DNA from: an uncultured Clostridia bacterium
Lineage (GTDB): Bacteria; Bacillota; Clostridia; Christensenellales; Borkfalkiaceae
Length of the DNA: 26,444 nt
Direction: 5' to 3'
NCBI GenBank assembly: GCA_904502225.1
Contig: CAJGDO010000018.1
Span: forward strand, 1-26,444
In this document: positions 5,195 through 12,637 of the stretch, piece by piece
How the letters are laid out: each line of letters starts with the position of its first letter
Position numbering within the stretch: position 1 is the stretch's first letter
The notes under the pieces: model-generated
Seen by the model: only the letters and a program-made list of their open reading frames with translations
Databases searched by the model: none
Told to the model about the DNA's origin: nothing
Position numbers and translations under genes: made by a program

Positions 5195-7270
5195 ATGGGT
5201 AAAATTTTATCAGAAAACATTAGAAACATCGCTATCGTGGGGCATAGTGGTGCAGGGAAGACTTCGCTTGCAGAAGCACTTTTATTTAACGGGAAAAGCA
5301 TAGACAGGCTTGGCAAAACGGCAGACAAAAACACCGTTATGGACTATGACGAACAAGAAATGGCAAGGGGGATTTCCATTTCGCTTGCCGTTGCATATAC
5401 TTATTGGCGTGACGTTAAGATTAACATTATCGACGTTCCGGGATTTTATGATTTTGAAGGCGAGTTTGAACAAGCAATGCGTGCTGTCGGCTCTGCAATT
5501 TTAGTGGCAGACGCCTCTGGCGAAGTTGCCGTTGGCTCTGAAAAGGTTGTTGATTACTGTATTAGAAGACATATTCCGCTTATGATTTTTGTAAACGGAA
5601 TTGATAAGGAAAACTCTAATTACGTTGCGACCGTTGAAGCGTTTAAAGAAAAATACGGCAGGAAAATTTCGCCAACGCACTTGCCAATTATCCGTGATAA
5701 CAAAATGAAAGGCTACGTTTCGGTTATCTCTGGCAAGGCGTTTGAGTTTACGCAAGGCGGAAGAAACGAAGTGGCTGTGCCAGACAATATGAAAGGCGAC
5801 GTTGAACTATTAAAACAAACGCTTATCGAGTCGGCGGCAGAATCTTCGGAAGACTTATTGGACAAGTTCTTGATTGAAGAAACGCTTACTAACGACGAAA
5901 TTGTTAGGGGTGTTAAAATCGGCTTAAAACAAGGTGAAACCATACCGATTATGGGTGGGTCTGCTCTACAAAACATGGGCGTTATTAACCTTATGCACGA
6001 AATTGTTGACCTTTTGCCATCACCTTTAGACAGAAGACCTGTTATGGCAACCAATATTGCTGACGGCGACAGAAAGGGCGAAGTTGACGAAATAGTTTGC
6101 GATGAAAGCAAGCCGTTTTCTGCACAAGTATTTAAGACGGTTGCCGACCCATTTGTTGGTAAACTTAATATGATAAGAGTTTACACAGGGTCGATAAAAA
6201 CGGGCATGACCGTGCTTAACACAACCACGGGCGAAAAAGAGCGTATCAACACCCTTTACGTTATGAAAGGCAAAAAGCAAGAGAGTGTTGATGAACTTGT
6301 TGCGGGCGACATTGGTGCTGTTAACAAACTTGTCAACACCAACACGGGCGATACCCTTTGCGATGAAAAACAACAAATTAAGTTCTATGAAATTCCACTT
6401 CCAAAGCCTGTAATCACTATGGCGATAAGGGCGGCAAAGAGTGGCGAAGAAGAAAAGGTTTTCCAAGGGCTAAATAGACTTGCTGAAGAAGACTTGACCT
6501 TTAAGGTTGAAAAAGATAAAGACACGGGTGAAATGGTTATTCGTGGGCTAGGCGAAACCCAACTTGAAATTCTTTGCAAGAAATTAAAAGCAAAGTTTGG
6601 CTCGGAAGCAGTTTTAAGCACGCCAAAGGTTGCGTTTAAGGAAACCATTTTAGGCAAGGCCGAAGCCGAAGGCAAACACAAAAAGCAATCGGGTGGTGCT
6701 GGTCAGTTTGGCGTTGTCAACATTAAGTTTGAACCGGGAGCAAGTGACGGCGAGTTTGAATTTGTTAACGCTATCGTTGGCGGGGCTGTTTCAAAACCGT
6801 TTGCACTCGCTGCAGAAAAGGGCTTAAAAGAAGCAATGCAAAAGGGCGTTTTAGCAGGATACCCTATGACCAATTTAAAATGCACGCTCTTTGATGGTAA
6901 AGAACACCCTGTAGACAGTAAAGAAGTTGCATTTATTTCTGCTGCAAAACTTGCTTATGAAGAGGGCATAAAGAACGCAAAACCTGTTATTTTAGAACCT
7001 GTTTATAGTTATAAGATTTTAGTGCCAGATAATTACACGGGCGACATTTTGGGGGATATGAACAAACGCCGTGGCAGAATTTTAGGCATGGAAACGGTGG
7101 ACGGCTTGCAAGAAATTTTAGCCGAAGCACCGCTAATCGAAATGCTTAAATATGCAACCGATTTAAGAAGTATGACCCAAGGCAGAGGCAAGTTCTTTGC
7201 AGAGTTTATAAGGTATGAAGAAGTGCCTTTCTCTGCACAAGAAAAGATTATTGCCGATGCTAAAAAATAA
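5195..7270 (+). CDS. Elongation factor G-like GTPase paralogue
   Basis: A 691-residue translational GTPase with the full domain order of EF-G (GTPase, beta barrel, domains III-V). GTP-binding motifs are present but altered. The P-loop GHSGAGKTS (16-24) is intact. Switch I reads RGISI (58-62). Switch II reads DVPGFYDF (80-87) where true EF-G has DTPGHVDF, so the catalytic His position is Phe84. The base-recognition motif reads NGID (134-137) instead of NKMD. This places it in the EF-G-like paralogue group of Bacillota, in which the switch II His is often an aromatic residue, and not as the housekeeping fusA. Ribosomal protein genes and tuf are absent from its surroundings, which agrees. Function in this group is not settled; slow or regulated GTP hydrolysis is an inference. 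A strong AAGGGGGG site (5177-5184) and a promoter precede the ATG. Confidence 0.93.
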   Translation: MGKILSENIRNIAIVGHSGAGKTSLAEALLFNGKSIDRLGKTADKNTVMDYDEQEMARGISISLAVAYTYWRDVKINIIDVPGFYDFEGEFEQAMRAVGSAILVADASGEVAVGSEKVVDYCIRRHIPLMIFVNGIDKENSNYVATVEAFKEKYGRKISPTHLPIIRDNKMKGYVSVISGKAFEFTQGGRNEVAVPDNMKGDVELLKQTLIESAAESSEDLLDKFLIEETLTNDEIVRGVKIGLKQGETIPIMGGSALQNMGVINLMHEIVDLLPSPLDRRPVMATNIADGDRKGEVDEIVCDESKPFSAQVFKTVADPFVGKLNMIRVYTGSIKTGMTVLNTTTGEKERINTLYVMKGKKQESVDELVAGDIGAVNKLVNTNTGDTLCDEKQQIKFYEIPLPKPVITMAIRAAKSGEEEKVFQGLNRLAEEDLTFKVEKDKDTGEMVIRGLGETQLEILCKKLKAKFGSEAVLSTPKVAFKETILGKAEAEGKHKKQSGGAGQFGVVNIKFEPGASDGEFEFVNAIVGGAVSKPFALAAEKGLKEAMQKGVLAGYPMTNLKCTLFDGKEHPVDSKEVAFISAAKLAYEEGIKNAKPVILEPVYSYKILVPDNYTGDILGDMNKRRGRILGMETVDGLQEILAEAPLIEMLKYATDLRSMTQGRGKFFAEFIRYEEVPFSAQEKIIADAKK

Positions 7271-7299
7271 ATAATGTTTAAGTAAAAAAGGAGTTAAAA

Positions 7300-8229
7300 A
7301 TGATACTTTCTATATGTCCAAACCCAAGTATTGACTGCACTATTGAACTTGACAGTCTAAACGTAGGCAAATTAAACAGGGTGGACAAAAAAGTGGAAAC
7401 GTATTCGGGCAAGGCACTTAACGTTGCCGTTGGTGTGGCAAGGCTTGGCGGAAGAAGTTTTGCAACCGGATTTATGTTTGACGCACACGCAAGATTGTTT
7501 GAGCAAGTTTTAGATAAGGAAGGCGTTAAGCACGACTTTGTGTATAACCACGGCAGTGCAAGAACCAACTATAAGATAATCGACAAAAAATCTATGCTAA
7601 CTGAAATTAACGACAAGGGCGAAACGGTTAGCAAGATTAGGCAAATGGAACTTATCGAAAAGGTCAAAGCCATTTCTGGCGACTATGAAGTTGCCGTTAT
7701 GAGCGGAAGTTTGCCAAAGGGTGTTGATTCAGCCTTTTATGGACAAGTGCTTGAAAGCATACCTAAACACGTTAAAGTTATCGTTGACACGGAAAAGAGC
7801 AACATGCTTTCAGCGTTAAACAGCCGTGAAATATTTATGGCAAAGCCAAACTTAAGGGAACTTGAAGAGTTTACGGGCAAAAGTGTTTACACGCTTCAAG
7901 ATATGGTTTCGGCATCAAAAAAATATTTGGATAGGGGCGTAAAATACGTTCTTCTATCGCTTGGAAGTGAAGGTGCAGTTTTAACCGACGGCAGAGAAAG
8001 TTATTTTTGCAAGAGTGCGTCGGTTGCAGTCAATTCCACGGTTGGTGCGGGCGACAGTATGGTTGCAGCCACTTGCGTGGGGATAGAAAAGGGCGTTTCT
8101 ATGCAAGAAATCTTAAGAATGGCAACGGCTGCGGGAACGGCTGCTGTCACGACAAGCGGAACTAACCTTTTTTACAAGGATAAATACGATGAAATTTATT
8201 CAAAGGTTTATTCTGAACGAATTTATTAA
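7300..8229 (+). CDS. PfkB-family hexose-phosphate kinase, 1-phosphofructokinase-like
   Basis: A 309-residue ribokinase-fold (PfkB) enzyme closest in pattern to 1-phosphofructokinase (FruK) and tagatose-6-phosphate kinase (LacC), which phosphorylate sugar phosphates with ATP. MILSICPNPSIDCTIE is the characteristic N-terminus. The anion-hole and catalytic motif VGAGDSMVAA is at 248-257, with Asp252 as expected base. AKPNLRELEEFTG and the GSLP segment are also typical. The N-terminal substrate motif, usually GGKGxN, reads SGKALN here (36-41), so substrate preference may differ. An AAGGAG site lies eight bases before the ATG. The gene is 29 bases behind the EF-G-like gene with no terminator between them, so they are probably co-transcribed. 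No fructose PTS or fruR gene is adjacent, which leaves fructose-1-phosphate unproven as substrate. Confidence 0.88.
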   Translation: MILSICPNPSIDCTIELDSLNVGKLNRVDKKVETYSGKALNVAVGVARLGGRSFATGFMFDAHARLFEQVLDKEGVKHDFVYNHGSARTNYKIIDKKSMLTEINDKGETVSKIRQMELIEKVKAISGDYEVAVMSGSLPKGVDSAFYGQVLESIPKHVKVIVDTEKSNMLSALNSREIFMAKPNLRELEEFTGKSVYTLQDMVSASKKYLDRGVKYVLLSLGSEGAVLTDGRESYFCKSASVAVNSTVGAGDSMVAATCVGIEKGVSMQEILRMATAAGTAAVTTSGTNLFYKDKYDEIYSKVYSERIY

Positions 8230-8247
8230 AAGTTTAACAACTAGCAT

Positions 8248-8278
8248 AAACAGTCTGCAAATTACGCAGACTGTTTTT
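8248..8278 (+). terminator. Terminator abutting the yihY start codon
   Basis: An 11-bp perfect stem (AAACAGTCTGC, 8248-8258, with GCAGACTGTTT, 8266-8276) is followed by five T. It ends the EF-G-like/kinase transcript. Its T run stops only two bases before the ATG of the next gene, leaving no room for a ribosome binding site there. Confidence 0.9.
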
Positions 8279-8280
8279 GT

Positions 8281-9180
8281 ATGCAAAAACCAAAATTTTC
8301 TTTTATAAAAACCTTTAACGAAAAGCGAATAACCACGGTTGCAGGGGCGTGGGTGTATTATTTTTTAACCTCGCTTATTCCCATACTGTTTTTAATAATA
8401 ACGGCGTTTAGTGTTTTTGGCGTAAGCATAAGTCAAGACGTGGTTTCAAGGCTTCCCGTTGAATTTAGGCTTGCTGGGCAAACCATACTTGAAACGGCAG
8501 AAAACGCTTCAAACGGGGCGACCATTTTTTTTGTTGCAACCGTTATTTTTTCTTGCACAAGTTTGTTAAACCAAATGTCAAAGGACGGCGATTTTATTTA
8601 TCAAGCACAGTCCAAAACAAAGCGTGGAATTATGCGAAGACTGTGGGCAGTTTTAGCAATAGGTGCATTATTTGTTTTATTTTTGGGGCTTGCTTTTTTA
8701 TTTGCATTTTCATCTTCGCTTAAAATTGAGCGATATATCGGCAAAAACCCCCACGTTTTTTTGAGTATTTTGGTTTTTTTGCTTGTAATCGTGTTTGGTT
8801 ATGCTATAATATACGTGTTAAACAAATTTATATGTCCTGTTAAGTGCAAATTTTTTGACCTTGCGTTAGGCACGCTTGTTGCCCTTGCTATAATGGTTTT
8901 AGGCACGCTTGGTTTTACGGTGTATTTAAAGTTTTTTTCTAACTATAACGCCTTTTACGGCTCACTTGCGGGGGTAATAATATTTTTGTTTTGGGCTTAT
9001 ATTTTAATGTTCGGGTTAAGCATTGGTGCTGTTGTCAACGTGGGCGTTTATAAATATAGGCAAGGGGAAAGAAAGAAAACTAAAAGGAGTGGCAAAAATG
9101 AAAGAACTTATCAAACAAACGGGCTTACTTCAAATTCAAAATCTAAAAAAGTCATATCAAAAGGGGGCATTAGCAGTTGA
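8281..9180 (+). CDS. YihY/BrkB-family inner-membrane protein
   Basis: A 299-residue protein with about six membrane helices of the YihY/virulence factor BrkB family (UPF0761). The family signature near the start is visible as TTVAGAWVYYFLTSLIPILFLI, and the last helices read NAFYGSLAGVIIFLFWAYILMFGLSIGAVVN, which is very typical. The biochemical role of the family is not settled, and the old ribonuclease BN label is wrong. Two oddities stand out. The ATG directly follows a terminator, with no Shine-Dalgarno sequence. The last 45 or so residues (QGERKKTKRSGKN onward) are polar and lie mostly over the start of the ABC ATPase gene, an 83-base overlap in another frame, so the natural end of the protein may have been nearer residue 260. 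It may be translated from read-through mRNA or a leaderless transcript. Confidence 0.88.
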   Translation: MQKPKFSFIKTFNEKRITTVAGAWVYYFLTSLIPILFLIITAFSVFGVSISQDVVSRLPVEFRLAGQTILETAENASNGATIFFVATVIFSCTSLLNQMSKDGDFIYQAQSKTKRGIMRRLWAVLAIGALFVLFLGLAFLFAFSSSLKIERYIGKNPHVFLSILVFLLVIVFGYAIIYVLNKFICPVKCKFFDLALGTLVALAIMVLGTLGFTVYLKFFSNYNAFYGSLAGVIIFLFWAYILMFGLSIGAVVNVGVYKYRQGERKKTKRSGKNERTYQTNGLTSNSKSKKVISKGGISS

Positions 9181-9832
9181 CGACCTTTCTTTAAGCGTTG
9201 ATGCTGGCGAGATTTATGGCTTTGTTGGGCATAATGGTGCGGGCAAATCAACCACTATTAAGTCAATCGTTGGTGCGTTGGGTTTTGACGGGGGCGATAT
9301 CATAATCGACGGAAAGTCTATTAAAAACGACCCAATAAATGCAAAGCAAGTTTTGGCATACGTTCCGGATAACCCTGATATTTACGAGCATTTGACGGGC
9401 ATTCAATACATAAACTTTGTGTGCGATATTTATGGCGTTGATAATGAGAGAAATGAAAGAATAGAAAAGTTTGCAACCGAGTTTCAAATCAAGGAAAACT
9501 TGGGCGACTTAATTTCATCTTATTCACACGGTATGAAACAAAAACTCGTTTTAATCTCTGCACTCGTTCACAACCCAAAACTTTTGGTGTTAGACGAGCC
9601 GTTCGTGGGGTTAGACCCTGTTGCTTCTTTTAGACTAAAAGAAATTATGAAAGAACTTTGCAAAAACGGCACGGCAATTTTCTTTTCAAGCCACGTTTTA
9701 GAAGTGGTTGAAAAACTTTGCGATAGGGTTGGCATTATCAAAAAAGGCAAACTTGTTGTCGAAGGCAGTATGGAAGAAATTGCAAAGGACAAGTCGCTTG
9801 AAAAATTGTTCTTGGAGATTGCTGATGAATAA
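9098..9832 (+). CDS. ABC exporter ATP-binding protein
   Basis: A 244-residue single ABC ATPase of the multidrug/ABC-2 exporter class. Walker A is GHNGAGKST (44-52). The signature is the variant SYSHGMKQK typical of this subgroup. Walker B is LLVLDEPFVGLDP, and the switch His lies in FFSSHVLEVVE. It powers transport by the membrane protein encoded next, whose start codon overlaps its last codons by eight bases, so the two are translationally coupled. The ATG at 9098 has an AAAAGGAG site 8-10 bases upstream, although it lies inside the end of the yihY frame. The substrate is unknown; related pairs include EcsAB- and YtrB-like systems. Confidence 0.93.
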   Translation: MKELIKQTGLLQIQNLKKSYQKGALAVDDLSLSVDAGEIYGFVGHNGAGKSTTIKSIVGALGFDGGDIIIDGKSIKNDPINAKQVLAYVPDNPDIYEHLTGIQYINFVCDIYGVDNERNERIEKFATEFQIKENLGDLISSYSHGMKQKLVLISALVHNPKLLVLDEPFVGLDPVASFRLKEIMKELCKNGTAIFFSSHVLEVVEKLCDRVGIIKKGKLVVEGSMEEIAKDKSLEKLFLEIADE

Positions 9833-11378
9833 GTTGCTTGCTTTAATCAAAGTGCAATTTTTATCGCTCTTTGGAATAAACAAAATAGCAAACAAGAAAA
9901 CGGGTAAAAGCAAAGGTCTTTTGGGCGTGACGGCTGTTGCCTTGTTTTTTGGTGCACTTATTTTTGGTATAGCATACGTCTATGCTCTCGGCTTTGCCGA
10001 AACTTATAAGTTAATGGGCACGACAAAACTGTTTTTACCAAGTATGTTTGCACTTGCAAGCGTTATTTGTTTGGTTTTTTCTTTTTATAGTGCAAGTGGC
10101 AATATCTATTTGAGTAAAGACCACGACCTTTTGTCAGCAATGCCAATTAAGACAAACACCATCGTGCTTTCAAAACTTGTTTTTTCTTATCTTGCCGACC
10201 TTGTGTTTGTTGTGCTTGTGATTGTGCCATCAATAATCGTTCATTTTAACGTAATAGGCACGCTTACAACAAACACGCTTATAAAAGTATCGTTAATATC
10301 GATATTTGCACCTGTTTTCCCAATGATAGTTTCAATGATTTTAGGCACGCTCTTTTCCTTTATATCTTCTAAATTTAAAAGAAAAGAACTTGTCCAATCG
10401 CTTTTATACGGTGTGTTCTTTATCGTTATTTACGTTGTGGCTATGGTTGGAACAGATTTAACAGACCAACTTGGTGCAATTAGGAATATCTATATTCTAT
10501 TCAATTTAGTGCAAGACGGCATTTATCAAATGGAATATACGCTAATTTTCTGCGGAATAAGTTTAATCGCTTTTGTTTGGTCGGTTTATATCGTTTGCAT
10601 AACCTATGATAAACTAAACACCCTTTTAAAATCGGTTAAAAGGACAAAGAATTTTAAACTTAAAACATACACAAAGAATTCTCAATTCAAGGTGCTTGTG
10701 CAAAAAGAATTCAGGCTGTTATTCTCTTCTGCAATGTACTTTATGAACACGCTAACAGGCTCTGTCATTGCGGTAATCGGCACGGTTGCTATACTAATTT
10801 TAAGTTCAACACTGCCAGCCCTTTCTGCCTTGTTTGCACTTTTAATGCAAGCCATTTATGCTTTCACGTTTATGATTTCGCCAACCACGGCGGTCAGCAT
10901 TTCGGTTGAGGGAAGTTCGTTTTACATAATGCGTTCAAGCCCAATCCCAACCAAAAGGCTTTTAAACGCAAAACTATTTATAAACTTTTTGGTGGGCGTT
11001 ATCCCTGCAACAATTTGCGGAACGGCAATTTCCATTTCAATGATAGGCACGGCAAACGCACCAGAAATTATTTTAACCTTTTTAACAATTCCACTTTATT
11101 CGATATTGGGTGGCAATATCGGGTTATTATTTAACCTTTTATTCCCTATGATGAAGTGGGATAACATACAAAAACCTGTTAAGAGTAGCACTTCGCTTTT
11201 ACTAACTATGTTATGCGGTATGGCTATTGCAGGCGGGGTGTTTGCACTTTTATATTTTGTCGATATAAAAGTGTGGATAAAACTTCTTATAATTTTTTCA
11301 GTATTAGTTGTTTTAAGCCTTTTAACGTATAATATAATAATGAAAAAGGGCGAAAAGTGGCTTATTGAAAAAACCTAA
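9825..11378 (+). CDS. ABC exporter permease (large ABC-2-like membrane protein)
   Basis: A 517-residue protein with roughly twelve hydrophobic helices in two similar halves separated by a polar, Lys-rich stretch (LKSVKRTKNFKLKTYTKN, about residues 265-282). The arrangement MNKLLALIKVQFLSLFG at the start, followed by SAMPIKTNTIVLSKLVFSYL and later RSSPIPTKRLLNAKLFINFL, is characteristic of putative ABC exporters in Bacillota where a substrate-exporting permease pairs with one ATPase. The repeated motif (SAMPIKTNTIVLSK and SSPIPTKRLLNAK) supports an internal duplication. The start at 9825 overlaps the ATPase stop and has a GGAG site at 9814-9817. The substrate is not predictable. Only a weak A/T-rich hairpin (about 11382-11410) follows before the aromatic operon promoter. 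Confidence 0.88.
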   Translation: MNKLLALIKVQFLSLFGINKIANKKTGKSKGLLGVTAVALFFGALIFGIAYVYALGFAETYKLMGTTKLFLPSMFALASVICLVFSFYSASGNIYLSKDHDLLSAMPIKTNTIVLSKLVFSYLADLVFVVLVIVPSIIVHFNVIGTLTTNTLIKVSLISIFAPVFPMIVSMILGTLFSFISSKFKRKELVQSLLYGVFFIVIYVVAMVGTDLTDQLGAIRNIYILFNLVQDGIYQMEYTLIFCGISLIAFVWSVYIVCITYDKLNTLLKSVKRTKNFKLKTYTKNSQFKVLVQKEFRLLFSSAMYFMNTLTGSVIAVIGTVAILILSSTLPALSALFALLMQAIYAFTFMISPTTAVSISVEGSSFYIMRSSPIPTKRLLNAKLFINFLVGVIPATICGTAISISMIGTANAPEIILTFLTIPLYSILGGNIGLLFNLLFPMMKWDNIQKPVKSSTSLLLTMLCGMAIAGGVFALLYFVDIKVWIKLLIIFSVLVVLSLLTYNIIMKKGEKWLIEKT

Positions 11379-11415
11379 AAAAATAAAGAAACAACCTAAA
11401 AATTTCTTATTTTGC

Positions 11416-11445
11416 TTGACAATGTTTTTTGGTCGGGTGTATAAT
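11416..11445 (+). promoter_or_regulatory. Promoter of the aromatic amino acid operon
   Basis: TTGACA (11416-11421) and TATAAT (11440-11445), both perfect consensus boxes, are 18 bases apart. The expected start of transcription near 11452 lies just before the leader peptide ribosome binding site. Confidence 0.9.
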
Positions 11446-11468
11446 TAAGGTGATTTGAGGCAAAAACT

Positions 11469-11525
11469 ATGAAAAAACATACTGGATACTTTTATTTTAA
11501 TAACAGGTTTTCAATATCGCAATAG
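11469..11525 (+). CDS. Aromatic leader peptide (attenuator), 18 aa
   Basis: The short frame encodes MKKHTGYFYFNNRFSISQ and ends at a TAG (11523-11525). It has a GAGG site (11457-11460) eight bases before the ATG and follows a consensus promoter by 23 bases. Five of 18 residues are Tyr or Phe, with the run Tyr-Phe-Tyr-Phe at 11487-11498 and another Phe at 11508-11510. There is no Trp, which matches an operon making Tyr and Phe. The stop codon lies in the first palindrome of the attenuator, so a ribosome that finishes the peptide masks it and one stalled at the aromatic codons leaves it free. This is the layout of the enteric pheA and trp leaders. It is read by eye and not by homology. Confidence 0.88.
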   Translation: MKKHTGYFYFNNRFSISQ

Positions 11526-11600
11526 TAATTACTATATCGATTGTTTTTGCGTGGATTAAAAAACCAAGGCTTTGTAGTAATTACTGCAAAGTCTTTTTAT
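11522..11600 (+). promoter_or_regulatory. Tyr/Phe transcription attenuator (antiterminator and terminator)
   Basis: The terminator is a 12-bp stem, AGGCTTTGTAGT (11567-11578) with ACTGCAAAGTCT (11583-11594), an AATT loop and a T-rich tail. The competing upstream element is the palindrome ATAGTAATTACTAT (11522-11535). Bases 11523-11536 can pair with 11573-11586 in 14 consecutive pairs (two G-U wobbles), which destroys the left arm of the terminator. Because both share TAGTAATTACT, the two structures are mutually exclusive. High charged tRNA-Tyr/Phe should allow the ribosome to cover 11523-11536 and cause termination. Confidence 0.88.
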
Positions 11601-11617
11601 TTTATTTGAGGTGTATT

Positions 11618-12637
11618 ATGATTATCGTTGTAAAAAATGCTTGTGAAAAAAGCCAATACGACAATTTGGTTGAGTGGATAAAAGATTTAGGGCTTGACGT
11701 TCACGTTAGCCGTGGTGAAACTTCAACCGTTTTGGGCTTGGTTGGTGATACAAGCAGGGTTGATATAGACTTAATTTCTTCGCTTGACATTGTTGAACAA
11801 GTTAAGCGTGTTCAAGAGCCATATAAAAATGCCAACAGAAAGTTTAACCCAACCGACACCATAGTTAACGTTGGCGGAAGAAAAATTGGCGGAAACTTTT
11901 TCCAAGTTGTCGCAGGGCCTTGCTCGGTTGAAAGTGAAGAGCAAATAATTGCAGTTGCAAACGCCGTTAAGGCGTCAGGTGCAACAATGTTAAGGGGCGG
12001 GGCGTTTAAGCCAAGAACTTCGCCTTACGCTTTCCAAGGTTTAAAAGGAACGGGCATTGAACTTTTGATTAAAGCCAAAAAAGAAACGGGGCTTCCTATT
12101 GTCACCGAACTTCTTAATATAAACGACATAGATTTGTTTAATGAAGTTGACGTTATCCAAATCGGTGCAAGAAATATGCAAAACTTTGAACTTCTAAAAG
12201 AAGTTGGAAAAACGGGTAAGCCAATTTTATTAAAGCGTGGGCTTGCAAACACTTTGCAAGAACTTTTAATGAGTGCAGAGTACATTATGGCAGAGGGCAA
12301 CAACCAAGTTATTCTTTGCGAAAGAGGAATAAGAACGTTTGAAACTATGACAAGAAACACGCTTGATTTATCAGCCGTTCCTGCCCTAAAAGACAAAACG
12401 CACTTGCCAATCATTATTGACCCAAGCCACTCTACAGGTATTGCAAAATACGTTTCACCAATGTCGCTTGCATCGGTTGGCTCTGGTGCAGACGGGCTTA
12501 TTATCGAAGTGCATAACGACCCTAAAAAAGCGTGGTGCGACGGGGCACAATCTCTTAACCCAGCACAGTTTGACGAGTTGATGGGTAAAATTAAACTTAT
12601 GCTACCTATTGTTGGCAAAAATTTTGATGGTGAATAA
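11618..12637 (+). CDS. aroF: 3-deoxy-7-phosphoheptulonate (DAHP) synthase
   Basis: This enzyme condenses phosphoenolpyruvate with erythrose-4-phosphate, the first step of the shikimate pathway. The 339-residue protein has an N-terminal ferredoxin-like regulatory domain (about 1-70, VVKNACEKSQYDNLVEWIKDLGL) followed by the class I-beta catalytic barrel. AGPCSVES is at 99-106, then LRGGAFKPRTSPYAFQG, QIGARNMQNF, LLKRGLA and IIDPSHSTG, with metal and substrate ligands in these segments. The regulatory domain resembles that of Thermotoga DAHP synthase, which is feedback-inhibited by Tyr/Phe, so the same inhibition is plausible here. The ATG at 11618 has a GAGGTG site (11608-11613). It is the first structural gene behind the attenuator. 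Confidence 0.95.
   Translation: MIIVVKNACEKSQYDNLVEWIKDLGLDVHVSRGETSTVLGLVGDTSRVDIDLISSLDIVEQVKRVQEPYKNANRKFNPTDTIVNVGGRKIGGNFFQVVAGPCSVESEEQIIAVANAVKASGATMLRGGAFKPRTSPYAFQGLKGTGIELLIKAKKETGLPIVTELLNINDIDLFNEVDVIQIGARNMQNFELLKEVGKTGKPILLKRGLANTLQELLMSAEYIMAEGNNQVILCERGIRTFETMTRNTLDLSAVPALKDKTHLPIIIDPSHSTGIAKYVSPMSLASVGSGADGLIIEVHNDPKKAWCDGAQSLNPAQFDELMGKIKLMLPIVGKNFDGE

Noticed and set aside
11382..11410. Possible terminator after the ABC exporter operon (AAATAAAGAAA with TTTCTTATTT)
   Set aside because: The stem is nearly all A-T with a bulge and a large loop, too weak to call. Read-through into the attenuator region remains possible.
11618..11700. T-box riboswitch before the aromatic operon
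   Set aside because: No T-box sequence or specifier loop was found. The leader has a translated peptide and a simple antiterminator/terminator pair instead.
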